A DNA stretch of 32,715 bases from Obelidium mucronatum (lineage: Eukaryota; Chytridiomycota; Chytridiomycetes; Chytridiales; Chytriomycetaceae). Below the pieces are notes generated by a model. The model was not told where the DNA came from and did not search any database. It worked only from the letters and a program-made list of their open reading frames with translations. Numbering within the stretch: the first letter of the stretch is position 1; the number at the start of each line of letters is the position of its first letter. The position numbers and the translations under genes were made by a program. Below are positions 20,437-28,966 of the stretch, in pieces. The DNA lies in the NCBI GenBank assembly GCA_025765595.1, contig JAIVFH010000287.1:1-32715 (forward strand). Direction: 5' to 3'.

Positions 20437-20701
20437 GTTGATAAGATCCAGTCATAACAACATGTTGTAAAGAGTCACCACTTCCAACTTCAATCACCCA
20501 AACTTTTCCCATTCCATCTCCAAGAACACAGACAGATTCTCCAACACACACTGGTTGAGCAAGCGAATACTTGAAATTCACAATTGGCTTTCCAGACGCG
20601 TTTTCGACATGAGTTGCAGCAATCGTGGCAAGTAACGTTCCAGGTATAATGCAATTGGTGTATCCCTCCCTTACTGCATGTTCCTTGTTGTAATGGACAA
20701 G
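20437..20701 (-). pseudogene. 3'-end fragment of the HTD2-like gene (copy 2)
   Basis: A second ~265-bp tail with the same breakpoint after LVHYNKEHA and open frame. The spacing is ~355 bp to copy 1 and ~360 bp to the gene's own tail. It lacks the N-terminal region and any start, so it is not an independent gene. Confidence 0.9.
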
Positions 20702-20791
20702 AATTTCTTTCTTTTCTCTTCAGTTTTAAATTTGTTTTTAATCATGTATATAAAGTTTAATAATAAATATCCAGTTCTTATTCTCCGCTTT

Positions 20792-21645
20792 TTACTGTTG
20801 ATAACATCCAGTCATAACAACATGTTGTAAAGAGTCACCCCTTCCAACTTCCATCACCCAAACTTTTCCCATTCCATCTCCAAGAACACAGACAGATTCT
20901 CCAACACACACTGGTCGAGCAAGCGAATACTTGAAATTCACTATTGGCTTTCCAGACGCGTTTTCGACATGAGTTGCAGCAATCGTGGCAAGTAAAGTTC
21001 CAGGTATAATGCAATTGGTGTATCCCTCCCTTACTGCATGTTCCTTGTAGTAATGGACAAGGTGTGGGTTGTAGGTCAAGGCAGAGTACTGGAACACGTG
21101 AACGGGTGTAATCTTGTGGATTATTGAGAACGCGGGATTCTCCACGGCTGGCAGTGACGATGGGGGTGATGGTTGTGGTTTTGTTGCTGCTGGTGCTCCA
21201 ATTTCAGGATAAGCCAGACAACGAACGTCTTTCATCAAGAGAGGACCCTCCATATCAAGACCCAGATGGTAATCTCGTTGAATCCATACAAATGGAGTTG
21301 TGTTGATTTGCTTTTCCTTTTGGATTGATGTTCGTTGAGAGATATTGCTGTTGATTGACAAAGGCGATTCCGAATTCTCAGGGGTCAGAGAAACATGACC
21401 ACTGACTAAAGACGCCGATAGGTAGGACTTAATTCTGAAAATGAGGAAGGAAGGTGGTCCACGTAGTATCCATCAATAGAGAGTTGTCTTTCTCTGTTGA
21501 AAAGCACCATTTGATGCATGACTGGGATGGGCGCTGGATTTTGCACTCGGCAGCTGCATATGGATTCTAATAGCGATCGAAGAAGGTTGAGTTGACCCGC
21601 GTGGACAGTGTCGTTGTGGAGAACCGGCAGTTTCTTGTCATGATT
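20792..21645 (-). CDS. HTD2-like hydroxyacyl-thioester dehydratase (MaoC/hotdog family), frame break at ~21405
   Basis: The intact part ends at 20792 and reads back through VFQYSALTYNPHLVHYYKEH, REGYTNCIIPGTLLATIAAT and FKYSLARPVCVGESV. This is the pattern of fungal HTD2-like proteins, hotdog-fold dehydratases of 3-hydroxyacyl thioesters in mitochondrial fatty acid synthesis or CoA metabolism. Farther upstream a second frame gives the typical N-terminal half (NDTVHAGQLNLLRSLL, PIPVMHQMVLFNRERQLSID, ELSPTYRRL), which stops at 21406 and resumes in another frame as SGHVSLTPE. One base there would restore the family motif, so this is a frameshift or an assembly error. Coding signal runs to about 21645; the true start was not found and may lie across an intron. 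The 3' end converges on the LRR gene and has been copied three times toward it. Confidence 0.7.
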
Positions 21646-21722
21646 AAATATGATGATTATCCAGTAAAAATACCTCTACCATTATTTCACTATTATTACA
21701 ATTTATTTCCTTATTTTTTCTT

Positions 21723-22919
21723 TTATAGAATCGTACACGTCACTCCATTCCCACTCCTCAACAATTCATTCCTTGAAAAATCCACCTCCAACTCCACCAA
21801 AGCCGGCACCCTTCTCAACTTTTTCGGAACCACCCCCTTCAACCGATTCCCACTCAAATTCAATACCCGCAGTCTCCCAATCATTTGCTCACTCTCTTTC
21901 GGGATCCGTCCCGTCAATGCATTATTCGCCAAATCCAACACCACCAGATTCGAACGACTCGAGAACAACGCAGGTGGGATACACCCTGTCAAGGTATTCG
22001 ACGAACAGTTTAAAAGCGTGAGTGATGGCTGGAACGAATGTGGAATCGTGTGTGTGAGGTTGTTGTTGCTCAGATTCAAATGCTCCAATGCTCGCAAGGA
22101 ACCATAATTTGAAGGAATCGGGCCCGTGAATTCGTTATTGGAGAGTGAAATAATCTTGATGGTTGGTTCAGATAAACTGAGGAGGGGTATGTCTCCCCGC
22201 AACTTGTTGGAATCCAGGTATACAGCCTCCAGTCCTGGATAAAAGCGACAACTCATGAGGAACGCCTCCTTCAAGAGAATTATGACTTAAATTCAACGTT
22301 TTCAGTTGAGACAGAGATCCTATCGCCGCTGGGATCGTGCCCAAGAGTCCACAATTTGAAAAGTCCAGACGAACCAAATTCTTTAATCCACGAATATCTG
22401 AAGGTATACAGCACCTTGCCAGATTATTAAATGAAAGATCCAGAGTTTCTAGACTTTCCACGGTCCAGAGTTCACGAGGGAGTGGGCCTTGGATCATTCC
22501 TTTTGTTCAAACAGAGGCTCGTCAAGAGGTGCAGCATCTGAATCGACCGAGGGATAGTAGGCAATTCAGATAGACCTGAATCCACGCCATTTACTGCGGC
22601 TGCCGGTCCATCGAATCTCATCGACAGTAACCAAAAACAGTTTGGTATACAAATATTGACATTCTTCAGGCCACAGGAACCACAGCTTATCCCAGTGAGT
22701 CATTTTAACGCTTTTTATCCTTGAGTTCACAGTGTTCAAGGGAAGAACTTGGCGAACCAGACTCAGTCGAGCAAAGTCTTTTTGACGTATGCATTTGTAA
22801 GCAGCTTTACAGAGGCGGGTGAACTTGAAGACTTCGGCTAGTGGAATGCGGCTAAAGATTTCTTGAATGATTTCGATTGGGATTTGGCCATTGAGCAGTT
22901 GTGGTTGCAAGGAGGACAT
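21723..22919 (-). pseudogene. Broken F-box-like plus LRR gene
   Basis: The ATG at 22919 opens an F-box-like N-terminus (LLNGQIPIEIIQEIFSRIPL, then FKFTRLCKAAYKCIRQKDFA) close in layout to the intact relative at 24661-25716. The frame breaks at about 22605, again at ~22500 in an AAAA run, and again near 22230. Between the breaks typical LRRs are readable, such as LETLDLSFNNLA, LKTLNLSHNSLEGGVP and LEHLNLSNNNLTHTIP. The last segment ends at 21723. With all three shifts ignored it would be about 395 residues. It is either a pseudogene or a poorly assembled gene. A 29-T run (22974-23002) lies just upstream of its start. Confidence 0.8.
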
Positions 22920-22973
22920 GGTTGGGTGGCTTGATTGGTTGGAACTGAATTTTTGGACCTTCTTGCATGTTTG

Positions 22974-23002
22974 TTTTTTTTTTTTTTTTTTTTTTTTTTT
23001 TT
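22974..23002. repeat. 29-base poly-T tract
   Basis: A run of 29 T between the start of the broken LRR gene and the end of the acyltransferase remnant; it reads as poly-A on the coding strand of both. Confidence 0.95.
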
Positions 23003-23038
23003 GAAATTTAAACAAATCGCTTTTTATTTTGACAGAAA

Positions 23039-24289
23039 TCAAGCAGACCCAATAAACCCAGACTTCTTTGCTCCACTGCTACCATAAGTTGCATTCAAAT
23101 CAACTTCAACCATCCCAGGCTCCGCTTCAACAACCGCTCCTTGGGGCTCGACAGCAGCAACAAGCTGACGCGCCGTCGCCACCTTCCTCAGAGAACCGCT
23201 TGAATAATCCACTTCCTCATTGGAGTCTCCACAAAATAAAAACTAAACCCCGAAACCACCAGAATAACCAGAAACGCAGGCCCAAAATCCCAAAACTCAA
23301 GCACAAATAGCCCCTTCACCGGTCGTCCCTCCACCCATCGAAACCCCACGGTCTCTCGTAACCATTCCAGACACTTTCGAATCCCGCACCCAAGAGTACA
23401 AGTAAAGTAACGGGTAATGGAGGACAATAGACTGCAGTAACTAACATCTCCTAATCGTTGGAGAAGCCATGTTGACAGGAACCAGCGCGTCGGTCCCATC
23501 GACTGCCAGCACATGCCCCGGACTTACTAAGATGCGGAATCAAGCAGCTTGTACAAGGTGGTATAATCCAAACGGCCTGAATCGGTGCACAATCAAGAAC
23601 TCTGACCACAACATGAAGGAGAACCAGAATTTGATTCCCACAACTTTGGTTACGACGGGGCATAGGATGGATAAAGCGATGAGAACGAAGCTACATGCTT
23701 CTGTAATGAAAACGGCACGGGGGTAGAGATACAGAGCCAAGGCAACCAGGAGAAACTTTCTCGAGACTTTTACACCACCGCCGCCGCCACCACCGTCTAC
23801 ACTCTCAGTCATTCGCGCGAACCGCTCGATCACAAATGGGTAAATGAGGTAACAAAGAGCAAAAGCCGAAACCTGCCAAAGCGGCCCAGAAAAGTCGTTC
23901 CCAATCATTGTCAGCGACTGGATAAACAGCGGTGTAAAGACTGCAGACATGTAGAAGGAAGACATCTTCTCCTGGCCATACGCGATAAAACTTGGGATGC
24001 AAAAGAGGAGCGAGAACCAATACATTGGCGCGAGTCGAGCCATTCGTTTGATCCAGAATTCAACGCGTTGACTGGCAGTGCGGTAAAAGATGCTGAGAGT
24101 GAATCCACTAATGAGGAAAAATAGAGTCACTGCTGAAAAGTATTCCACGGCAAAGAGGCCGTAGTCGGTTTCGTTTCGGGGTGCAAAGTTGGTTGTGAAG
24201 TGGCCCATGACAATGATGAAGGCGCTTAGACCCTTGACACCGCCTAGAGGCGTTAGATTGACTCTTTTGATGCTTGATTGGAATTCCAT
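23039..24289 (-). pseudogene. Acyltransferase-3 (OafA/YrhL-type) membrane protein, multiply broken
   Basis: The 5' part (24289-23543) is open and gives GVKGLSAFIIVMGHFTTNF, VTLFFLISGFTLSIFY, EFWIKRMARLAPMYWFSLLF and several membrane spans, the acyltransferase-3 layout with the family's active-site His in VMGHF and the R-x10-F-R-like arginines. A TGA follows at 23542-23540. Coding then continues in shifting frames: NMASPTIRR, LGDVSY, IVLHYPLLYLYSWVRD, then WDFGPAFLVILVVSGFSFYF plus VETPMRKWI, and a hydrophilic tail ending at 23039. At least one stop and about four frame changes are needed. Members of this family O-acylate sugars or lipids in membranes. It is probably a decayed gene, though assembly error cannot be excluded. 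Confidence 0.8.
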
Positions 24290-24660
24290 GGGTTTGAGGA
24301 GTAGAAGGGCATTGTTTCGTTTTGACAGGTTTTATAGGCCAGTATTGTTTGGGTATTGGATGAAAAATCGTGGAAGCGCCAAAAACGCGCTCACCAGCGA
24401 CAATGTCGAAAAAAAAGAGTTCGAAAGTCGGAGGGATAATCAATCCATTCTACTATTTGCACAAGAACATACAATCCAGGGGGGCTCCTGCCGTCCGAGT
24501 TGTTCAAAGTGCCAAAGAATTAATTATTTTAGACAACAGTTGTTTAACGAATAAGCTCCACTGATGAAGGAATATAGAAACAAGCAATTGCACCACGCGT
24601 TAGCCAAATACCCAAATACAACTCCTCCATTCCCTGACACATCTACACCACATGCACTGA
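24290..24660. other. Intergenic region, nothing recognised
   Basis: 371 bp between the start of the acyltransferase remnant and the stop of the LRR gene. It should hold the acyltransferase promoter and the LRR gene's terminator region. I see no RNA gene, repeat or supported reading frame. Confidence 0.5.
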
Positions 24661-25716
24661 TTACATTACCCCTTCCAATATATCCAACTTATTTGTGCTC
24701 ACATTCAAAAACCTCAACGGCAACCCTGCCAATTCGCCAGGAATAGACCCGGAGAGTCGATTACTCCGCACATCTAGAAAGGAGAGATTCCTTAATGCAC
24801 CCAGTTCTGATGGAATCCCCCCGGTCAAAGCATTGAACGACAAGTTGAGCGATTGAAGACGAACAAGATGACCTAGTTCCCCAGGAATCAACCCTTCCAG
24901 TTTATTGCGCGCGAGAGACAAGAATTGGAGTGACGATATCTCCGAGAGCTCAATTGGAATGGATCCAGTCAACTTATTATGCTGAAGATAGAGTCTTGAA
25001 AGCGTCTTGCTCAAGTTTTTCAGACTCGATGGAATACATCCGTCAAGTTTGTTATTGTTCAATGCAAGGTACTTAAGTTTTGGTAGAAGACCAAGTTCCA
25101 TGGGGATAGCGTCGGCAAAACGGTTGCGACTGAGGTTGAGGTACTCAAGGCAAGTCAAATTAGATAGTTCACAGGGAATAGCACCTTCCAGCAGTGTATT
25201 CGTGATTTCCAAGTGATGTAGCTGAGAGAGATTTTGTATGTCCGTTGAAAGAGACCCGCTCAACTTGCAGTTTGACAAGATCAACACTTTAAGGGAAGTG
25301 AGAGACCAAATATCGGATGGAATGTATCCAACGATTCCGCATTCGCTTAATTCAAGAACGGCGAGATGTTTCAGCAGTCTGATTGCTTTTGGGATCGGGG
25401 CTGGATTGGATTTCCAAGAGGATACGACCCAACTGAGTTCCGTGAGATGTTGCAGCATCAAGGAGGCATAAACGCTCTGGTATAGGTCTGGAAATTGAAA
25501 CCATTGTTTGTCCTGATCTGAGAACACATTGCGAATGGTGGTTGAACTGCTTGGGATTGCAAGATATCTGATCATACTGTGTCTTGCAAAGTGTGGGTCG
25601 AGGAGGCAGTCATTTACTTTCTTGCATAGTCTCCGATATTTCAGTACATTGGTGGATTGTATCCACAGGAAGACTTCTTGAATCGTTTCTGTGGGGAGCA
25701 GAATGAAAGCTGTCAT
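24661..25716 (-). CDS. F-box-like protein with plant-type leucine-rich repeats (intact)
   Basis: A single exon of 351 residues from the ATG at 25716; an in-frame ATG at 25776 would add 20 residues, but the F-box pattern fits the nearer start. Residues ~5-45 (ILLPTETIQEVFLWIQSTNV, LKYRRLCKKV) are F-box-like. From about residue 130 come nine to ten 24-residue LRRs (LKYLALNNNKLDGCIPSSL, LQSLNLSFNALTGGIPSELG, LSFLDVRSNRLSGSIPGELA). No signal peptide or membrane span is seen. It shares the layout of the genes at 18576-19643 and 21723-22919, so the three are a small dispersed family. A role as ubiquitin-ligase adaptor or recognition protein is inference. It is divergent from the CBS/PB1 gene. Confidence 0.88.
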   Translation of the reverse strand: MTAFILLPTETIQEVFLWIQSTNVLKYRRLCKKVNDCLLDPHFARHSMIRYLAIPSSSTTIRNVFSDQDKQWFQFPDLYQSVYASLMLQHLTELSWVVSSWKSNPAPIPKAIRLLKHLAVLELSECGIVGYIPSDIWSLTSLKVLILSNCKLSGSLSTDIQNLSQLHHLEITNTLLEGAIPCELSNLTCLEYLNLSRNRFADAIPMELGLLPKLKYLALNNNKLDGCIPSSLKNLSKTLSRLYLQHNKLTGSIPIELSEISSLQFLSLARNKLEGLIPGELGHLVRLQSLNLSFNALTGGIPSELGALRNLSFLDVRSNRLSGSIPGELAGLPLRFLNVSTNKLDILEGVM

Positions 25717-25880
25717 TGAGTGGGATAAATATTCGAGGCCTACCGGAAAGAACAAATAGCGTAAAATATCTGGCAAAATATCAGTATTATTCGGATATTA
25801 TACTGTTTTGCAGAATACACCTGAATGAAGCACAGTAACTGAAGACAACCAACAAATAGAGTAAAACAAAACACCCACAA

Positions 25881-28201
25881 ATGATCACCTCCAACATCCC
25901 CTCGCCCAGCCGCCAAAACAGCTTCTCGCAGAACCAACCAAATACCCTCGCAGGTCCCTCGCCGCAGGGAATGCAGCAGCAGCAGAGCGATCTCTTCAGG
26001 CACAGAAACAAGAAGAGAGACGATGCAATCCGCAAAAAGGCCGAAAACGAAGTACTTTGGCTTCTTTCTTCTTCTCTTACTTCTCTCCTTTAACGCCACG
26101 AAGCTCTCGCGCAAAGTAAACTCAAAGCGCATGTCGGTTGCCTCAGTCCCGTCAAACAACCTGCAACCACCTAGCTTCAACAAACGCTCAAAGGGGTACT
26201 CTAACACTGTCGCTTCGCTCAAACCGGCGCAGGCGATTACTGTCCTGGAGACAGCCCGCATTGTGCAGGTGCGTGCTTTGACTTTGTTGTTTCATTGTTT
26301 AACCAAACAATACTCTCAACACACAACTCCAAATAAGGCTGCACAACTGATGGCTGCTAAAAGAGCAGATGCTGTTCTGGTTGTGAATGAAGATGGTCAA
26401 CTCTCGGGTATTCTCACTGACAAGGACATTGCATACAGAGTAGTGGCTGAAGGTCTCGATTTGAGATTGACTACCGTTTCTCAATGCATGACACGTAATC
26501 CTGTTGCGGTTTTGGACAAGGGCCCTAGAAATGAGGCTCTTAGTGTCATGGTTTCCAGGAGATTTCGTCATTTGCCAGTGATTGCTGCTGAGGATGACGA
26601 TGCCGGAGTTGACGCTGAGCTTGGTTAGTGTATTTTGATATTTTGGCTGAAGGCGTGAATATGATTCAATTCATTCGCCGAGACATCACTCTAATCTGAT
26701 TAAATATAGGATCTACCACCACAACAGCAACTTCAACAAACGTAGTGGGCCTTTTGGACATAACAAAATGTGTTTTTGAAAGACTGGATGACTTGGAAAA
26801 GAAGGTTCTTGAGGACGCAAATATTGTAGCAGCCATGGAAGCTCTTGAGAGACGAGGTCATTTGGACGGTGATCAAGTGGGTGTGGTTCGGGCACAACAT
26901 GGATGTCCCGATTTGCACTCCATCTTGTCAAAGAACGACGTCCACGGAGGCGACGTTCCTGAGGTGGGAATCAAAGCCTCTGTGAGAGATGCAGCAAAAA
27001 TTATGAAGCAATTTCATCAAACTGCTGTGTTGGTGTTGAGTGCAAGCACCAGTGGTGGTGTGGAAGAGAAGTTGGGGGGAATCTTTACCACCAAGGATAT
27101 TGTGTTGAGAGTCATTGCGGCTGGTTTGGATCCAGCAACAACCAGCGTGGTGCGAGTCATGACACCCCACCCAGATTCGGTTGATAGTTCCACTTCTATT
27201 CTGGATGCATTGAAGAAGCTTCATGGTATGTCGATAACTGTGTTTAAGTGCAACTAACACTAGAATATATAGTCGGCCACTATCTCCATCTTCCTGTCGT
27301 GGAAGACCAAGTTCCTGTCGGACTTGTGGACGTTTTGACGTTGACTATGGGAATGCTGGATTATTTAATGAACAAGGAGACGGGAGGCGAAGCAGCTCCC
27401 GATAATTCAAACAGTGCTGGATCGCAAGATGGGCCAATGTGGAACAAATTCTGGAACTCCACATTTAATAATGGGTCTATTGTTGAAACGGAGTCGATTG
27501 CGGAGTCCGTCGAAGATGATCACCGAAGTATGACCTCATCAAGATCTCATACTCTTCCATACCATCAGCAGCAGCAACCTCAATACCAACCACCTCCAGC
27601 ATTGTCTCCTCGTTCATACCGCCAGTCAATGCAGATTAATGGTTTGGATCATTTCTCACCACCGCTACAAATGGCCCCTTCCTTCCCACCACCGCCATCC
27701 ACCGTCATGTCTGCTATGCCGACGGATCCAAGTCAATTTGGCTTTAAACTCCGCGATAAGCGATCGGGAAAAGTCCACCGTTTTACATCTTCCTCGAAGA
27801 ATGTGAGTGAGATCTATGCCTCGATTCGTGGCAAAACTGGAACGGCGCCTGGAGTTGTCAGTTATGAAGACGAAGAAGGTGATTTGATTTTGTTGGGATC
27901 AAACGCTGATTTGGAAGAAGCTGTGGGGATTGCGAGACGGTTGGGGTGGGAGCGACTTGTTTTGCATATCGGTGAAGCACCTCCAGCGCCGAAATCGGCT
28001 TCTGTTTCTCCTGTGAGAGGAGGAGTGGTGCCTGCTAGTGGATCAACTGATAGGCGATTACAGAGAAGAGGAAGCTTTGGAAATCAGGGATCGTTGACTG
28101 AGTTTTTGAAGGATGCTCCTTTGGCTGTGAATGTTGCGATTAGTGCAGGGATTGTTGTTGTTGCCGCGTTTGTGATTTCGAGACTTTCTGGTGGGAGATA
28201 G
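25881..28201 (+). CDS. CBS-domain plus PB1 protein (Mug70-like) with C-terminal membrane anchor
   Basis: Five exons, 25881-26051, 26104-26268, 26338-26623, 26710-27225 and 27273-28201, with introns of 47-86 bp, give 688 residues in consistent phase. After a disordered Ser/Gln-rich N-terminus come CBS motifs in pairs: RADAVLVVNEDGQLSGILTD with KDIAYRVVAEG, then VGLLDITKC, a second pair with FTTKDIVLRVIAAGLDP, and YLHLPVVEDQVPVGLVDVLT. A PB1 domain lies near residues 545-605 (FGFKLRDKRSGKVHRF to GWERLVLHI). The end is a 22-residue hydrophobic helix (LAVNVAISAGIVVVAAFVIS) with a short basic tail, a tail-anchor pattern. This is the order in S. pombe Mug70 and fungal relatives. CBS domains bind adenosine nucleotides and PB1 mediates pairing with other proteins; the biological role is poorly known. 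The gene is intact. Confidence 0.92.
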
Positions 28202-28262
28202 AGGTATGGGAGAAGGGTGGGAACTGTACAATGGGTTGGGTTTTGCTTTATTTTGTTGTTTT

Positions 28263-28930
28263 TCATTGATCCCAGTCGTTGACCAACTATATTATTATTA
28301 AGAGATACGATTAACAAATAATTTTGGTCGATTTACCTTGCAGAAGTCGTCAAAATTGATCTGTCCATCACCGTCAACATCCCCTTCGCGTATCTATTGC
28401 GAATTAAATCCAAAAGTTACACACGACACATATCCAAACGTGAATTCTATTCATTCACCATTTCAAGAGCTTCTTTCTCGGACAACTCATCGCCATGGCC
28501 TTTTACAACAGCGATAAGGTCAGCTGCAGATATGAATCCATTTCCATCAAAATCCATCGCTTTGAATGCTTCTTCAAGTTTTTCCGGAGTATAGTGCAGC
28601 CTCGTCTCCCCTCGAAAATCTTCCATCATTCTAATCAGATTTGTGAGTGGTTATGGTGTTGCACGAGCAAAAGTACACTCACATCATAAACTCATCAAAA
28701 TCGATGGTTCCCGTATTATCAACATCTACACTTGCGATCATATTCCGTACCTCCTCGTCAGTAGGATCTAAGCCACAGGATCGCATCACTTCACCCAACT
28801 CATAAACATCAATAGACCCATTGTGGTCCGCGTCGAATAGGTTATATGCCTCCTTGTAGTATTCGATTTGATCGACACTCATTCCCCCGGAAGATTTGCC
28901 GCTGTTTGTGTTCCTGGATGTCGACTGCAT
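28263..28930 (-). CDS. Centrin/calmodulin-like protein with four EF-hands
   Basis: Four exons read leftward, 28930-28683, 28630-28459, 28393-28337 and 28286-28263, with introns of 50-65 bp, give 166 residues. Four EF-hand loops are canonical: DADHNGSIDVYE, DVDNTGTIDFDE, DFDGNGFISAAD (Asp at position 12) and DVDGDGQINFDD, with calmodulin/centrin spacing. A ~25-residue Ser/Thr-rich N-terminal extension before the first helix favours centrin over calmodulin. Centrins are Ca2+-binding proteins of basal bodies and centrosomes. The last exon is only 24 bp (LVNDWDQ) and is the least certain part. Its start codon lies 36 bp from that of a CH-domain gene on the other strand, which suits co-expression during zoospore formation (inference). 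Confidence 0.88.
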
Positions 28931-28966
28931 GTTATAGACAATTCTTTTTGAGAAAACCCATCAACC
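28931..28966. promoter_or_regulatory. 36-bp bidirectional start region between EF-hand and CH-domain genes
   Basis: The start codons of two divergent genes are separated by only 36 bp. Transcription start sites must lie here or inside the opposing gene, so the two 5' leaders probably overlap. No core promoter motif is evident. Confidence 0.55.

Noticed and set aside
19757..20796. CRISPR array or satellite
   Set aside because: The units are long (226 and ~355 bp), carry gene tails and UTRs, and have no spacer structure; they are tandem duplications of a gene junction.
25740..26261. Minus-strand frame overlapping the start of the CBS/PB1 gene, with hydrophobic stretches
   Set aside because: It overlaps well-supported spliced exons of the Mug70-like gene; hydrophobicity arises from the complement of Lys/Gln codons.
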